A stretch of DNA of 64,000 nucleotides. It comes from Bradyrhizobium sp. Ghvi. Lineage in GTDB: Bacteria > Pseudomonadota > Alphaproteobacteria > Rhizobiales > Xanthobacteraceae. The DNA is taken from NCBI RefSeq assembly GCF_900115265.1, contig NZ_FOVU01000001.1, forward strand, positions 62,001 to 126,000, written 5' to 3'. The notes below the pieces were generated by a model. It made no database searches. It worked only from the letters and a program-made list of their open reading frames with translations, and was not told where the DNA came from. The first letter of the stretch is position 1; the number at the start of each line of letters is the position of its first letter. This document shows, one piece after another, positions 8,126 to 16,774 of this stretch. A program made the translations under genes and the position numbers.

Positions 8126-11026
8126 ATGGCGAAGAAAGCTGCTCCCCCCAAATCCTCCAGCTCCACAGCACCGAATTCGAAGGCACATCGGCCTGATGTG
8201 CAGCCGATCGGGCCGGCACTGGCCGAGCTTCTGAATCCTGCGATCAATCGGGGCGATGCCGGGCTGGGATCGGGCACCGGGCTGCAACCGCCGCCGGACA
8301 ATTCGCGCGACCGCCGCGCCGGCGGCGAGGCCGCCGCGCATCGGGCGCGTGCCTCGACGCCGAAGGAGTTTCCCTCCGATCGTCCCGGCGGGCTGGAGGA
8401 AGCGCCGCAGGCCAATTACGGCACCGCAGCCACGATCCCGACGCTCGATCCGGAACTGGCGCGGCAGCTCGGCCTTCCCACCGAGGAGGACGATGCCGAG
8501 GCGCTGGCACGTCCCCCGCGCAGCAAGATGGAGGCGCTCGGCGTCAAGGCGACCGCCGACGCACTGGAATCGCTGATCCGCGAGGGCCGGCCCGAGTTCC
8601 GCAAGGACGACGGCTCCATGAAGGTGTGGACGCCGCACCGGCCGCCGCGCCCGGAAAAATCCGAAGGCGGTGTGCGCTTCGAGATCAAGTCGGAATATCA
8701 GCCGCGCGGCGACCAGCCGACCGCGATCAAGGAGCTGGTCGAGGGCATCGAGCGCAACGACCGTTCGCAGGTGCTGCTCGGCGTCACCGGTTCCGGCAAG
8801 ACCTACACCATGGCCAAGGTGATCGAGGCGACGCAGCGCCCGGCGCTGATCCTGGCGCCGAACAAGACGCTCGCCGCCCAGCTCTATGGCGAGTTCAAGA
8901 ACTTCTTCCCCGACAACGCCGTCGAGTATTTCGTCAGCTATTACGACTATTACCAGCCGGAAGCCTACGTCCCCCGCACCGACACCTATATCGAGAAGGA
9001 TTCGTCCATCAACGAGCAGATCGATCGCATGCGCCATTCGGCGACGCGCGCGCTGCTCGAACGCGACGACGTCATCATCGTCGCCTCGGTGTCCTGCATC
9101 TACGGTATCGGCTCGGTCGAGACCTACACGGCAATGACCTTCGCGCTGAAGAAGGGCGAGCGCATCGACCAGCGCCAGCTCATCGCCGATCTCGTCGCGC
9201 TGCAGTACAAGCGGACCCAGGCCGATTTCACCCGCGGCACCTTCCGCGTCCGCGGCGACGTCATCGACATCTTCCCGGCGCACTATGAAGACCGCGCCTG
9301 GCGTGTGAACCTGTTCGGTGACACCATCGAGAACATCGAGGAGTTCGATCCGCTCACCGGCCACAAGCAGGACGAGCTCGAATTCATCAAGATGTACGCC
9401 AACTCGCACTATGTGACGCCGCGGCCGACGCTGGTGCAGGCGATCAAGTCGATCAAATCGGAATTGAAGCTGCGGCTCGACCAGCTCAACAATCAGGGGC
9501 GCCTGCTGGAAGCGCAGCGGCTGGAGCAGCGCACCACCTTCGATCTCGAGATGATGGAGGCGACGGGCAGCTGCGCCGGCATCGAGAACTATTCGCGCTA
9601 CCTCACCGGACGCCGCCCCGGCGAGCCGCCGCCGACGCTGTTCGAATACGTCCCCGACAACGCGCTGATCTTCGCCGACGAAAGCCACGTCACCATTCCG
9701 CAGATCGGGGCCATGTTCCGCGGCGACTTCCGCCGCAAGGCGACGCTGGCCGAATACGGCTTCCGCCTGCCCTCCTGCATGGACAACCGCCCGCTTCGCT
9801 TCGAGGAATGGGACATGATGCGGCCGCAGACCATCGCGGTGTCGGCGACCCCCGGCGGTTGGGAGCTGAATGAAAGCGGCGGCGTGTTCGTCGAGCAGGT
9901 CATTCGCCCCACGGGTCTGATCGATCCGCCGGTCGACATCAGGCCTGCCCGCACGCAGGTCGACGATCTCGTCGGCGAGGTGCGCGCGACCGCGCAGGCC
10001 GGGTATCGCTCGCTGATCACAGTGCTCACCAAGCGCATGGCGGAGGACCTCACCGAATACCTGCATGAGCAAGGCATTCGCGTCCGCTACATGCACAGCG
10101 ATATCGACACGATCGAGCGCATCGAGATCATCCGGGATCTCAGGCTGGGCGCGTTCGACGCGCTGGTCGGCATCAACCTGTTGCGCGAAGGCCTCGACAT
10201 TCCCGAATGCGCGCTGGTCGCCATCCTCGATGCCGACAAGGAAGGTTTCCTGCGCAGCGAAACCTCGCTGATCCAGACCATCGGCCGCGCCGCGCGCAAC
10301 GTCGACGGCAAGGTGATCCTCTACGCCGATCAGATGACCGGCTCGATGGAGCGTGCCATCGCCGAGACCAACCGCCGCCGCGAGAAGCAGGTCGAGTACA
10401 ACACCGCCAACGGCATCACGCCTGAGAGCGTGAAGAAGCACATCGGCGACATCCTCAACTCCGTCTACGAGCGCGACCACGTGCTGGTCGAGGTCGGCGG
10501 CCACGACATGACCGACGACGTCATCTCGATCGGCCACAATTTCGAAGCCGTCCTCGCCGATCTCGAGACGCGGATGCGCGAGGCCGCCGCCGATCTGAAC
10601 TTCGAGGAAGCCGCCCGCCTCCGCGACGAGGTCAAGCGCCTGCGCGCCACCGAGCTCGCGGTCGTGGACGATCCCACCGCCAAGCAGCGCACCGTGGCGA
10701 GCAAGGCCGGCGCCTATGCCGGCACCCGAAAATACGGCGACGCCGCGAATTTGCCGGTCAGCGCCATGAAGAACAAGAGCGCCGCGACAGCGCTCAAGGC
10801 CGGCGGCGGCAAAGGCCCACGCGTGCACAAGCCGCATCTCGATGAGATGCACGGCCCGGAATCGCTGCCGTATCGTGCGAGCCCGGCGTTGCCGTCAAAG
10901 CCGTTCGGCAGCACGAGCCGGATCATCCAGCCGACGGACTCACGGCAGTCGGGGCCGGAGTTCGGCCCGGCGCCGAAGTCGACAGGCGGCGCGCCGGGGC
11001 GACGCGGCGGATGGAAGAAGAGATAG
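8126..11026 (+). CDS. uvrB: Excinuclease ABC subunit UvrB with long N- and C-terminal extensions
   Basis: Damage-verifying helicase-like subunit of nucleotide excision repair; it loads UvrC at lesions after UvrA. 966 residues against about 670 in E. coli. Walker A is GVTGSGKT with Lys225 (Lys45 in E. coli), so about 180 extra residues precede the core. The damage-wedging beta-hairpin ([12 protein letters not shown]), DESH box, [13 protein letters not shown] helicase motif and C-terminal UVR motif ([15 protein letters not shown]) are all present. A basic, low-complexity tail of about 110 residues follows. The extensions are rich in Pro, Ala and charged residues and look disordered. No clear Shine-Dalgarno precedes 8126, so a downstream start is possible. 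Confidence 0.96.
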   Translation: MAKKAAPPKSSSSTAPNSKAHRPDVQPIGPALAELLNPAINRGDAGLGSGTGLQPPPDNSRDRRAGGEAAAHRARASTPKEFPSDRPGGLEEAPQANYGTAATIPTLDPELARQLGLPTEEDDAEALARPPRSKMEALGVKATADALESLIREGRPEFRKDDGSMKVWTPHRPPRPEKSEGGVRFEIKSEYQPRGDQPTAIKELVEGIERNDRSQVLLGVTGSGKTYTMAKVIEATQRPALILAPNKTLAAQLYGEFKNFFPDNAVEYFVSYYDYYQPEAYVPRTDTYIEKDSSINEQIDRMRHSATRALLERDDVIIVASVSCIYGIGSVETYTAMTFALKKGERIDQRQLIADLVALQYKRTQADFTRGTFRVRGDVIDIFPAHYEDRAWRVNLFGDTIENIEEFDPLTGHKQDELEFIKMYANSHYVTPRPTLVQAIKSIKSELKLRLDQLNNQGRLLEAQRLEQRTTFDLEMMEATGSCAGIENYSRYLTGRRPGEPPPTLFEYVPDNALIFADESHVTIPQIGAMFRGDFRRKATLAEYGFRLPSCMDNRPLRFEEWDMMRPQTIAVSATPGGWELNESGGVFVEQVIRPTGLIDPPVDIRPARTQVDDLVGEVRATAQAGYRSLITVLTKRMAEDLTEYLHEQGIRVRYMHSDIDTIERIEIIRDLRLGAFDALVGINLLREGLDIPECALVAILDADKEGFLRSETSLIQTIGRAARNVDGKVILYADQMTGSMERAIAETNRRREKQVEYNTANGITPESVKKHIGDILNSVYERDHVLVEVGGHDMTDDVISIGHNFEAVLADLETRMREAAADLNFEEAARLRDEVKRLRATELAVVDDPTAKQRTVASKAGAYAGTRKYGDAANLPVSAMKNKSAATALKAGGGKGPRVHKPHLDEMHGPESLPYRASPALPSKPFGSTSRIIQPTDSRQSGPEFGPAPKSTGGAPGRRGGWKKR

Positions 11027-11114
11027 AATCGCCCGGGTCGTTACCGAGAGGCCACCCCGATGCAGCGATGCGCGTGTCGAGCGAGCAGCCCTTCGTCGTC
11101 AACCTGTGGGCTTG

Positions 11115-11150
11115 ACCCACTCCTGCTTAAGGTGGATTATTTGAGTGGGT
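11115..11150. promoter_or_regulatory. Inverted repeat ACCCACTC-N20-GAGTGGGT upstream of the HEPN gene
   Basis: Perfect 8-base arms at 11115-11122 and 11143-11150 end 10 bases before the ATG of the HEPN gene. The right arm runs into GTTGGGGGAAGC, which also serves as the ribosome site. It could be an operator or an RNA hairpin masking the start. It marks the left edge of the A/T-richer cassette. Confidence 0.5.
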
Positions 11151-11160
11151 TGGGGGAAGC

Positions 11161-12033
11161 ATGGCGAAAGTTATTTTTCCCGTGCTTGCGCGGTCATTTA
11201 CGTTTTTGCGCGGGCCGGTTTTCAATTTTTCCGATAAGCATTACTTGTCTCACGTGAATGAGACTGATCACGGAACAATACTTCGGTTCTGTCCGAACGA
11301 CTATCAAGGCCCTCTAACATCGCGTTTCCGCTGCATCTATTTTGAAGCGGATGACGATGTTTCAGATGAAACGATTTTTGCAAACGGCCAACTGCTTGCC
11401 TACACTTTGAACTTCTTCTCTGGCCTTGACGCGCTTTCTTTCCCCTTCTCGGTCGTGATTCAAGAAGCCGGCAGAAAAAAAACAGCAATATTTAAGGCTG
11501 GCAAGCACAATCAGTTGCCGGGCCCCTCCTCTGTATCTCAACAGTATCGCTTAATCGAGGGAACTGGAGCCGCCGATCTACAGAAAGTCTTTCATCTTAC
11601 GTCGCAGGCGATCACTGCCGATGCTCGCGTCAGCATTATGATGGACCGCTTCAACTCGGCTCTTCGTCGCGATCGTGTCGAAGACAAAATAATTGACCTC
11701 GCCGTCGCTCTCGAAACGATGCTGGATGAAACAACAGAGATATCGTTTCGGTTGTCGCTGTATCTCGCCTTTGCCTGCCAACAAGACAAAGACGTAGCAT
11801 ACGAGATGTTCAAGACTCTATACGACGTAAGAAGTCGCATCGTGCACGGCAGCTCGCATCAGCAAAGAGCGCAGCGGGCGATTGGGGACATAGAGCAGCG
11901 CATGCCAGATATTCTGAAGTATTCGAAAGCAGCCATGCTCTACTACTACACCTTCTTAAATCAGCCGCCTCCGCGAGATTGGTCGAAGCATTGTCTTGGG
12001 CTCGTGCTCGGCTCGGCCCAACCGATCATATAG
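11161..12033 (+). CDS. Apea-like HEPN domain protein (candidate RNase, defence-type)
   Basis: 290 residues. The C-terminal half (about 160-262) reads as an Apea-like HEPN domain: the helix DKIIDLAVALETMLDE, then YEMFKTLYDVRSRIVHG containing the Arg-x4-His motif (Arg224...His229), the signature of HEPN ribonucleases found in many toxin-antitoxin, Abi and CRISPR effectors. The N-terminal half has no recognised domain. Its DNA is visibly richer in A/T than neighbouring genes and uses codons such as ata and tta that are rare elsewhere in the window, suggesting transfer. The next gene begins 10 bases after its stop, so the two form an operon. Confidence 0.75.
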   Translation: MAKVIFPVLARSFTFLRGPVFNFSDKHYLSHVNETDHGTILRFCPNDYQGPLTSRFRCIYFEADDDVSDETIFANGQLLAYTLNFFSGLDALSFPFSVVIQEAGRKKTAIFKAGKHNQLPGPSSVSQQYRLIEGTGAADLQKVFHLTSQAITADARVSIMMDRFNSALRRDRVEDKIIDLAVALETMLDETTEISFRLSLYLAFACQQDKDVAYEMFKTLYDVRSRIVHGSSHQQRAQRAIGDIEQRMPDILKYSKAAMLYYYTFLNQPPPRDWSKHCLGLVLGSAQPII

Positions 12034-12043
12034 GATCACGCAG

Positions 12044-13129
12044 ATGTTGAAGATTCCAGCCATTTCCGGTGAAGTTCTGGGCGTGAAAGTTTATCGAGGT
12101 TTCGCCAAGCTTTCGGATCTATCTAGGATCTCGAGGCCTGACGTTTACGATGCTGATTCGAACCCCACAGGAACACAGCGCGACCTTAGCCCTAAACATG
12201 CGCGCGAAGCTTACGAGTACGTTCGCAACAGCGAGTTTGGATACTGGCCCGAGGTTTTTTTATGCGCCCGCGACTCCAAGGCGATCAAGTTTACATTCAA
12301 GGACAAGGCTTCGGGATACGGCATTCTACAGATCGATGATAGTCTCGCAGAGCGCTCGAAGCGAATTATCATCTCTCGAGTGGACGGTAATCATCGCCTT
12401 TATTTTGGCGACGGTAGCGTCGAGGGATACGAGCCAATCGACCGTATAGTGTCGTTCTGCATTGCGGGAAACATCGACCTAAAGAAGGAGCTGATCATCT
12501 TTAGGGACATCAATAACAATCAGAGGCGGATGAACACCAGCCATCTTGATAAGATAGACGCCCGTCTCGCCGGCCAACAGACCATAAAAAAGATATCTCC
12601 AGCTCTCTACATCGCCGAGCAGCTTGCGAGCGACGAAGAAAGCCCATTTTACAGACTCGTCTATGAAGGTGGCGCACGATCTGCCGGCACGTTCATACCA
12701 CTAAGAACGCTGAAATCTGGCATAGAATACATGTTCTCTCGGCCCACCAAACTAAATGCGCTCAACGATGTTGACGCTCAATATAAGACTATCAAGAACT
12801 ACTTTCTCGCTTTGAAGCGCTATCAGCCCGAAGCTTGGACGACTCCGGGAAGCTACTTACTCCTGCGTGGAGCTGGACTTTGGGGCGCATGTTTCATTGG
12901 CGCAGAGGTCATCGACCGAACGCTCGGGCAGGGAAAATACAAGGCGGAGGATATGCTCAAGATCTTGAAATCCGGAAAGCGATGGGACTGGAGTAACGAG
13001 GGCGACTTCAAAGGCTTTAGTGGCCGGGGCGGTGCTGTCCGAATTCGAGATGCCGTAGTTGGTGAGTTTGCAGATGAATCAGGCGTTTCCGTTAAGTCCC
13101 TTTTTCAGAAGATCATGGCCGACAGATAG
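12044..13129 (+). CDS. DGQHR-domain protein (DndB-like fold)
   Basis: 361 residues from the ATG at 12044, which follows the HEPN stop by 10 bases. The motif RVDGNHRL (Asp114-Gly115-Asn116-His117-Arg118) is a DGQHR-type signature, preceded by GTQRDLSPKHAREAYEYV and followed by IIFRDINNNQRRMNTSHLDKI, which matches the Asn/Gln-rich second conserved block. DGQHR proteins include DndB, the regulator of DNA phosphorothioation, and relatives in other DNA-modification or defence loci. No dnd or other modification genes are nearby. The region is A/T-richer than the genome around it. Probable role: DNA-sensing or regulatory partner of the HEPN effector (inference). Confidence 0.72.
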   Translation: MLKIPAISGEVLGVKVYRGFAKLSDLSRISRPDVYDADSNPTGTQRDLSPKHAREAYEYVRNSEFGYWPEVFLCARDSKAIKFTFKDKASGYGILQIDDSLAERSKRIIISRVDGNHRLYFGDGSVEGYEPIDRIVSFCIAGNIDLKKELIIFRDINNNQRRMNTSHLDKIDARLAGQQTIKKISPALYIAEQLASDEESPFYRLVYEGGARSAGTFIPLRTLKSGIEYMFSRPTKLNALNDVDAQYKTIKNYFLALKRYQPEAWTTPGSYLLLRGAGLWGACFIGAEVIDRTLGQGKYKAEDMLKILKSGKRWDWSNEGDFKGFSGRGGAVRIRDAVVGEFADESGVSVKSLFQKIMADR

Positions 13130-13132
13130 CCC

Positions 13133-13220
13133 TCACCCCACACTCGCCGTCACCACCGCCATCCCTGACAGCATGAGCACGATCGCGACCAGTCGCAGCG
13201 AGCGACCGGTTGGGGCGCCA
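13133..13220 (-). pseudogene. 3'-terminal remnant of a membrane-protein gene (possibly DMT/EamA-type)
   Basis: Reading the minus strand from about 13220 gives APTGRSLRLVAIVLM followed by LSGMAVVTASVG and a TGA stop at 13133-13135. This looks like the last transmembrane helix and tail of an integral membrane protein, as at the C-terminus of DMT-type permeases. An in-frame TGA just upstream and the absence of any preceding coding frame show it is truncated. It lies tail to tail with the DGQHR gene, only three bases from its stop, which suggests the cassette was inserted at or replaced most of this gene. Confidence 0.4.
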
Positions 13221-13389
13221 TTCCGTCATCTGTCTGAGAGCGACAACCTGCAATAGGAGAACTTGGAATCCTAGAGCGTCTTGACTGGCACCAGGGTACC
13301 CGCCCAAGAGTGACTAGATGGTCGCTTAGACCAGGGAAGCCAAGGCGGTAAAGATGGCGGCACCGGCATCGCTGCGACATAGCGCGAAA

Positions 13390-13425
13390 CATCCCGGTCC
13401 CGCGTGGTCACACGAGACCGGGATG
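13390..13425 (-). terminator. Hairpin CATCCCGGTC...GACCGGGATG
   Basis: Perfect 10-base arms at 13390-13399 and 13416-13425 lie 14 bases beyond the stop of the SEC-C pseudogene in its direction of reading, followed on that strand by TTT. A factor-independent terminator or a short class A-like repeat are both possible. Confidence 0.5.
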
Positions 13426-13438
13426 ACGCATTCGACCA

Positions 13439-13707
13439 TCACGGCCGGCAGAACGCCCTTACTCCCTGAAAGTAGTAGCTGCGGTTGGAGCCGTCATAGC
13501 TGCCTGAGGTCATGCAGCAGGTCTTGAAACCTGCGTCCGGAGCCGCACGGGCAGAGGTCGTTGCGACCGAGCTTCTCGCTCAACTCGACGTCGCCATGGA
13601 CGACGCGCGGGCCGCGTTTGACGTGGGTTTCCGAGGGGAAAGAATTCCGCCGCTTACGCGTGACGCTGAAAGCTGGGGAGGTTTTCGAGATCGCGGGACT
13701 TGCGCAT
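13439..13707 (-). pseudogene. SEC-C metal-binding motif protein, broken by two +1 frameshifts
   Basis: On the minus strand an ATG at 13707 with a good GGAGGG site starts [13 protein letters not shown]. The frame then shifts by one base, continues through [10 protein letters not shown] to [14 protein letters not shown], shifts again and resumes [12 protein letters not shown] to a TGA at 13439. Removing one T from each of two TTTC runs (near 13664 and 13531) gives an uninterrupted 88-codon frame with a textbook SEC-C zinc motif ([13 protein letters not shown]). The 269-base span minus two is exactly divisible by three. Either a recent pseudogene or two sequence errors; the intact protein would be a small zinc-binding SEC-C protein. 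Confidence 0.72.
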
Positions 13708-13799
13708 GACGCCCTCCATCGGGTGGGAAGCGCGGCCGATTGCCGCCGCGCTTCGCTATCACGATGCGGGGTGCAGGGAAAGACGTAGCGCTTGCGCGC

Positions 13800-14033
13800 C
13801 TACAGCTTGCCCTGCCCGTTCACCTGGCTCTGTTGCTGCTGCTTCTCCTGCTCCTTGGCGCGGTGACGGCCGTAGAGGCAGCCGGCGGCTGCGCCGAGCA
13901 TGCCGTGATGGCCGGCATAATGGCCGGCGACGCCGCCCACGACGGCGCCCTTGATGCAGCCCTTGGCGTCGGCAGCGGAGGTTGCGCCGAGCACGAGAAG
14001 CGCGGCAGCGGCAGCGATGAGCGAGGATTTCAT
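13800..14033 (-). CDS. Small secreted Gly-rich (glycine-zipper-like) protein
   Basis: 77 residues with a clear signal peptide (MKSSLIAAAAALLVLGATSAADA, cleavage after ADA), then a Gly/Ala segment GAVVGGVAGHYAGHHGMLGAAAG resembling a glycine zipper, and a charged, Gln-rich tail. Such proteins sit in the periplasm or outer membrane; the function is unknown. The upstream gap to 14319 (286 bases) holds no gene and shows no repeat; it must contain the divergent promoters. Confidence 0.75.
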   Translation of the reverse strand: MKSSLIAAAAALLVLGATSAADAKGCIKGAVVGGVAGHYAGHHGMLGAAAGCLYGRHRAKEQEKQQQQSQVNGQGKL

Positions 14034-14319
14034 GGGTCGATGTCTCCTGCGGTGTCGGCGTTTCAACGAACACGGGTGGGCCGGGGTTCCCCCGCGCACG
14101 CCGCATGGTGAGATGCGTCGGTCGTCATGCCTGCCGCGCCAAAGGCGCTGGTCTCGCTTCACACACGCTTTTGCAACCACAACCAGGGCTTGCATGAGAT
14201 GAACCGCGATGCGTAGAACCGCGGCCCATTTACGACTATCCCTGTGTTTTTGCGGATTGATGGAGCCGTGCGCCGCGCGATAGCGTCGGCAATCCACGGC
14301 CGGCGCGGGCGGGAGCAGC

Positions 14320-14772
14320 ATGACGGTTGAATCGTTGAACAAGCAACGCGTGCTGCATCTGCTCGATACCATTACGCGCGGCGATCTCGAGGGCTCGCTG
14401 GCGTGCTGCACCGACGATGTCTATTTCCTCACCCACGCGCCGATCGACGTGCTGACACATATGGGCCCGCGCCACGGCAAGGCCGAGCTGCGCGAGTTCT
14501 GGCAGAAGGTCTCTTCGCGCTACTCCGAGTTTCGCTACAAGGTGCCGCAAATCCTCGCCGATGGCGACGAGGTCGCGGTCTACCTGCATGCCCATTTCAA
14601 GAAGCGCGGCAACGATCGCGTCGTGCAATTCGACATGGCGGTGTTCTACAGCTTCCGCAACGGGCAGATCGCGCAGATCCGCGAGATCATCGATTCCTAT
14701 GATCTGGTGCAGCAGGTGCTGGAGCGGGAGATCGGGCCGCTGATCGTAGGGGAAGAGGCGGACGGGCTGTAG
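14320..14772 (+). CDS. SnoaL-like (NTF2 fold) protein
   Basis: 150 residues. LLDTITRGDLEGSLACCTDDVYFLTHAPID followed by HGKAELREFWQKVSSRYSEFRYKV and the FDMAVFYSFRNGQIAQIREIIDSYDLVQQVL ending is the SnoaL-like/limonene-epoxide-hydrolase pattern of a cone-shaped alpha+beta barrel. Members are small hydrolases, isomerases or ligand binders; catalytic residues cannot be assigned. A second, diverged copy lies immediately downstream (14971-15411), sharing the FDLVEQAL-type C-terminus, so this is a tandem duplication. Confidence 0.8.
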   Translation: MTVESLNKQRVLHLLDTITRGDLEGSLACCTDDVYFLTHAPIDVLTHMGPRHGKAELREFWQKVSSRYSEFRYKVPQILADGDEVAVYLHAHFKKRGNDRVVQFDMAVFYSFRNGQIAQIREIIDSYDLVQQVLEREIGPLIVGEEADGL

Positions 14773-14970
14773 CCCGCCCCGGGAGATTACGGGGTTCTAT
14801 TGTAAATCTCACACGGCACGATCAATTGTGCATTGCAAAAATGTGAATTGCGTTTGGGTCGTAACGGCCTATTTTGTTTGCATTCAAATGAGTTGAGCGA
14901 CCCTGAGGCGCCTTTACGGTGCATGGGGTTGTTTTCTTTTTTTGCAAGCCAGCTTTCAGGACTGCCCAAA

Positions 14971-15411
14971 ATGACAGAGCACAGTCTCTGGCGTTTCTCG
15001 CGTGCATTGCATCGCGCGATCAACGACCGGCATTTCGAGGACATCGAGGCCCTGATCGACGAGGACGTCGACTGGGCGGTCTACGGCCCGATCGACATGT
15101 TTCCGTTCCTGGGCGCGTGCCAGGGCAAGGCGGCGGTGCTCCAGGTCATCCGCCAGCTCGCCGACAATTTCCACGTCCGTCGCTTCGAGCGCGAGAGCAT
15201 CATGCTGGGCGTCGATTCCGCCTCCTCGATGCTGCGCTATTCGCTCACGGCACTGGATTCCGACAAGCCGATCAGCTTGCGCGTGGCGCAGTTCGCTCAG
15301 TTCAGGGCTGACAGGCTCATCAACATGCGCGTGCTGATCGACACCTTCGATCTGGTCGAGCAGGCACTCGGCCGCGCCATTCATCTGCCAAGGATGACCG
15401 GCGTCGGCTGA
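14971..15411 (+). CDS. SnoaL-like (NTF2 fold) protein, second copy
   Basis: 146 residues from the ATG at 14971, which has AGGA 9 bases upstream. ALHRAINDRHFEDIEALIDEDVDWAVYGPIDMFPFLGACQGKAAVLQVIRQLADNF and the end RLINMRVLIDTFDLVEQALGR mirror the preceding gene. An upstream in-frame ATG at 14833 would add a Cys/Leu-rich 46-residue extension in A/T-rich DNA that does not look coding, so it was rejected. The 200-base spacer between the two copies is noticeably A/T-rich and probably holds a separate promoter. Confidence 0.77.
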   Translation: MTEHSLWRFSRALHRAINDRHFEDIEALIDEDVDWAVYGPIDMFPFLGACQGKAAVLQVIRQLADNFHVRRFERESIMLGVDSASSMLRYSLTALDSDKPISLRVAQFAQFRADRLINMRVLIDTFDLVEQALGRAIHLPRMTGVG

Positions 15412-15683
15412 GAGGGGATACCAACGGGCTCCGCAATCCGGGACCGATCGACTGATGCTCGCACGACCCGTCCTGGCCGCCAGCCCCGCCAGACGCTCCT
15501 CGTGGAGAGGCTCGTCATCGGGCGCGCGCGACGTGCGCGCGGCCCGTTGGTTCGTCATTTCATTGATTGAGCAGGATCTCTTCGGAAAACCGCTGCACAC
15601 TTTTCCGGATCATGCTCATGGTGCCACATTTTCGCAATGATAGCGCCGCATCGTCTGCGCGAACTGGGCTTGCGGGCAGGGCA

Positions 15684-16607
15684 ATGGAATTCACGACAGG
15701 TTTTGGCTGGGGCCGGCTGCCGCTGGCGGCCGCGTTCATTTTCGGCTCGGTGCTGACGACCCAGGCGCAAATCATTCCGCCCTTCTCCCCGCCTCCCGCC
15801 GCGACCGCGCCCGACGATGAGGCCGACGAGGTCGCCGAGACGGCCCCTGACGTCAACGATACCGACGTGCTCAAAGGCATCGACGTCGACAAGCTCGACT
15901 GGAGCCAGCTCGCCATCGATGCCGGCACGCTCAACGACATCATCGAGGCCAAGAAGCGCGCGAGGGCCGCCGCCAATGACGGCATGAACTGGTCGTCCAA
16001 CGCCAATGCCAACGGCTCCTCGGCCGTCACGGTGAAGCAGTCGGTGTCCTCGTTCTGGGACACCCGCGTCGGCGCCGACATGACGGTGGCGAAAGAGCCG
16101 ACCACGATGTCGGAGCTGCTGGCGGAGAAGGCCGCCAACGGCGGCAACCTGCCGCAATCTTCCGGCAGCGCCTGGGCCGCCGCGACCGCGCCGGGCGCGG
16201 GCGTGATCTGGGACAAGACCGCGGTGGAAGCCCGCGTCGATCCCGGCTCCGAGCAGAGCAAGCTCGGGGCGTCGCTGACCAAATCGGTGCCGCTGTCGAG
16301 CGATTATTCCCTCACGCTCCAGAACGGCTACAGCGTCAACCAGCAGGGCACCACGGCGCTGCCCGGCGTCGGTGGCCACGTGATCCGCAATTACGAAACC
16401 GACCAGTCCGCCAAGGTGAACATCACCGACACCGGCACCAGCATCAGTGCCGGCCGGACACTGTCGACCACCGACGACAAATGGCTGGGCAAGGTCGGCG
16501 CCGAACAGAAGCTGTTCGACAACGTCACCGTGTCCGGCTCGGTCGGCGAGACCTCGCAAGGGGTGATCAACAAGAGCGTGACGGCCGGCTTCAAGAAGAG
16601 CTGGTGA
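15684..16607 (+). CDS. Secreted protein with putative outer-membrane beta-barrel C-terminus
   Basis: 307 residues from the ATG at 15684, giving a signal peptide (LPLAAAFIFGSVLTTQAQ). A Pro-rich acidic linker (PPFSPPPAATAPDDEADE) and an Ala/Asn-rich middle follow. The last 100 residues show alternating hydrophobic strands (YSLTLQNGYSV, AKVNITDTGTSISAGRTL, VTVSGSVGETSQ) ending SVTAGFKKSW with a C-terminal aromatic residue, as in outer-membrane proteins. No family recognised. It is flanked by a 272-base gap upstream that shows no gene and a short gap downstream. Confidence 0.65.
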   Translation: MEFTTGFGWGRLPLAAAFIFGSVLTTQAQIIPPFSPPPAATAPDDEADEVAETAPDVNDTDVLKGIDVDKLDWSQLAIDAGTLNDIIEAKKRARAAANDGMNWSSNANANGSSAVTVKQSVSSFWDTRVGADMTVAKEPTTMSELLAEKAANGGNLPQSSGSAWAAATAPGAGVIWDKTAVEARVDPGSEQSKLGASLTKSVPLSSDYSLTLQNGYSVNQQGTTALPGVGGHVIRNYETDQSAKVNITDTGTSISAGRTLSTTDDKWLGKVGAEQKLFDNVTVSGSVGETSQGVINKSVTAGFKKSW

Positions 16608-16774
16608 GGCTTCTTCAGACATTCCTAACCATACGCCACGGCAAAGCCCCCGAATCGTCCGCCCTTGCCGTATCTCGGCCCCGTTGCGGTCAAAATCCGA
16701 CGCCCTAGTCTGGTGACCGACGCCGTCGTGCGGGGGACACTCGCGCTGCGCTCAACGCGAACAGGGGAACCTTG

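Noticed and set aside
7844..10852. A 1002-codon open frame antisense to uvrB
   Set aside because: It mirrors the uvrB frame in GC-rich DNA, has no ribosome site, domain or plausible composition (long runs of Arg, Ala, Val, Gly), and uvrB has decisive motifs on the other strand.
11027..11114. A tRNA-type attachment site at the left edge of the HEPN-DGQHR cassette
   Set aside because: No tRNA gene, integrase or matching direct repeat flanks the cassette; only an inverted repeat is visible.
14833..14970. N-terminal extension of the second SnoaL-like gene from the ATG at 14833
   Set aside because: The 46 extra codons lie in A/T-rich, non-coding-looking DNA with no homology to the family; the ATG at 14971 has a better ribosome site.
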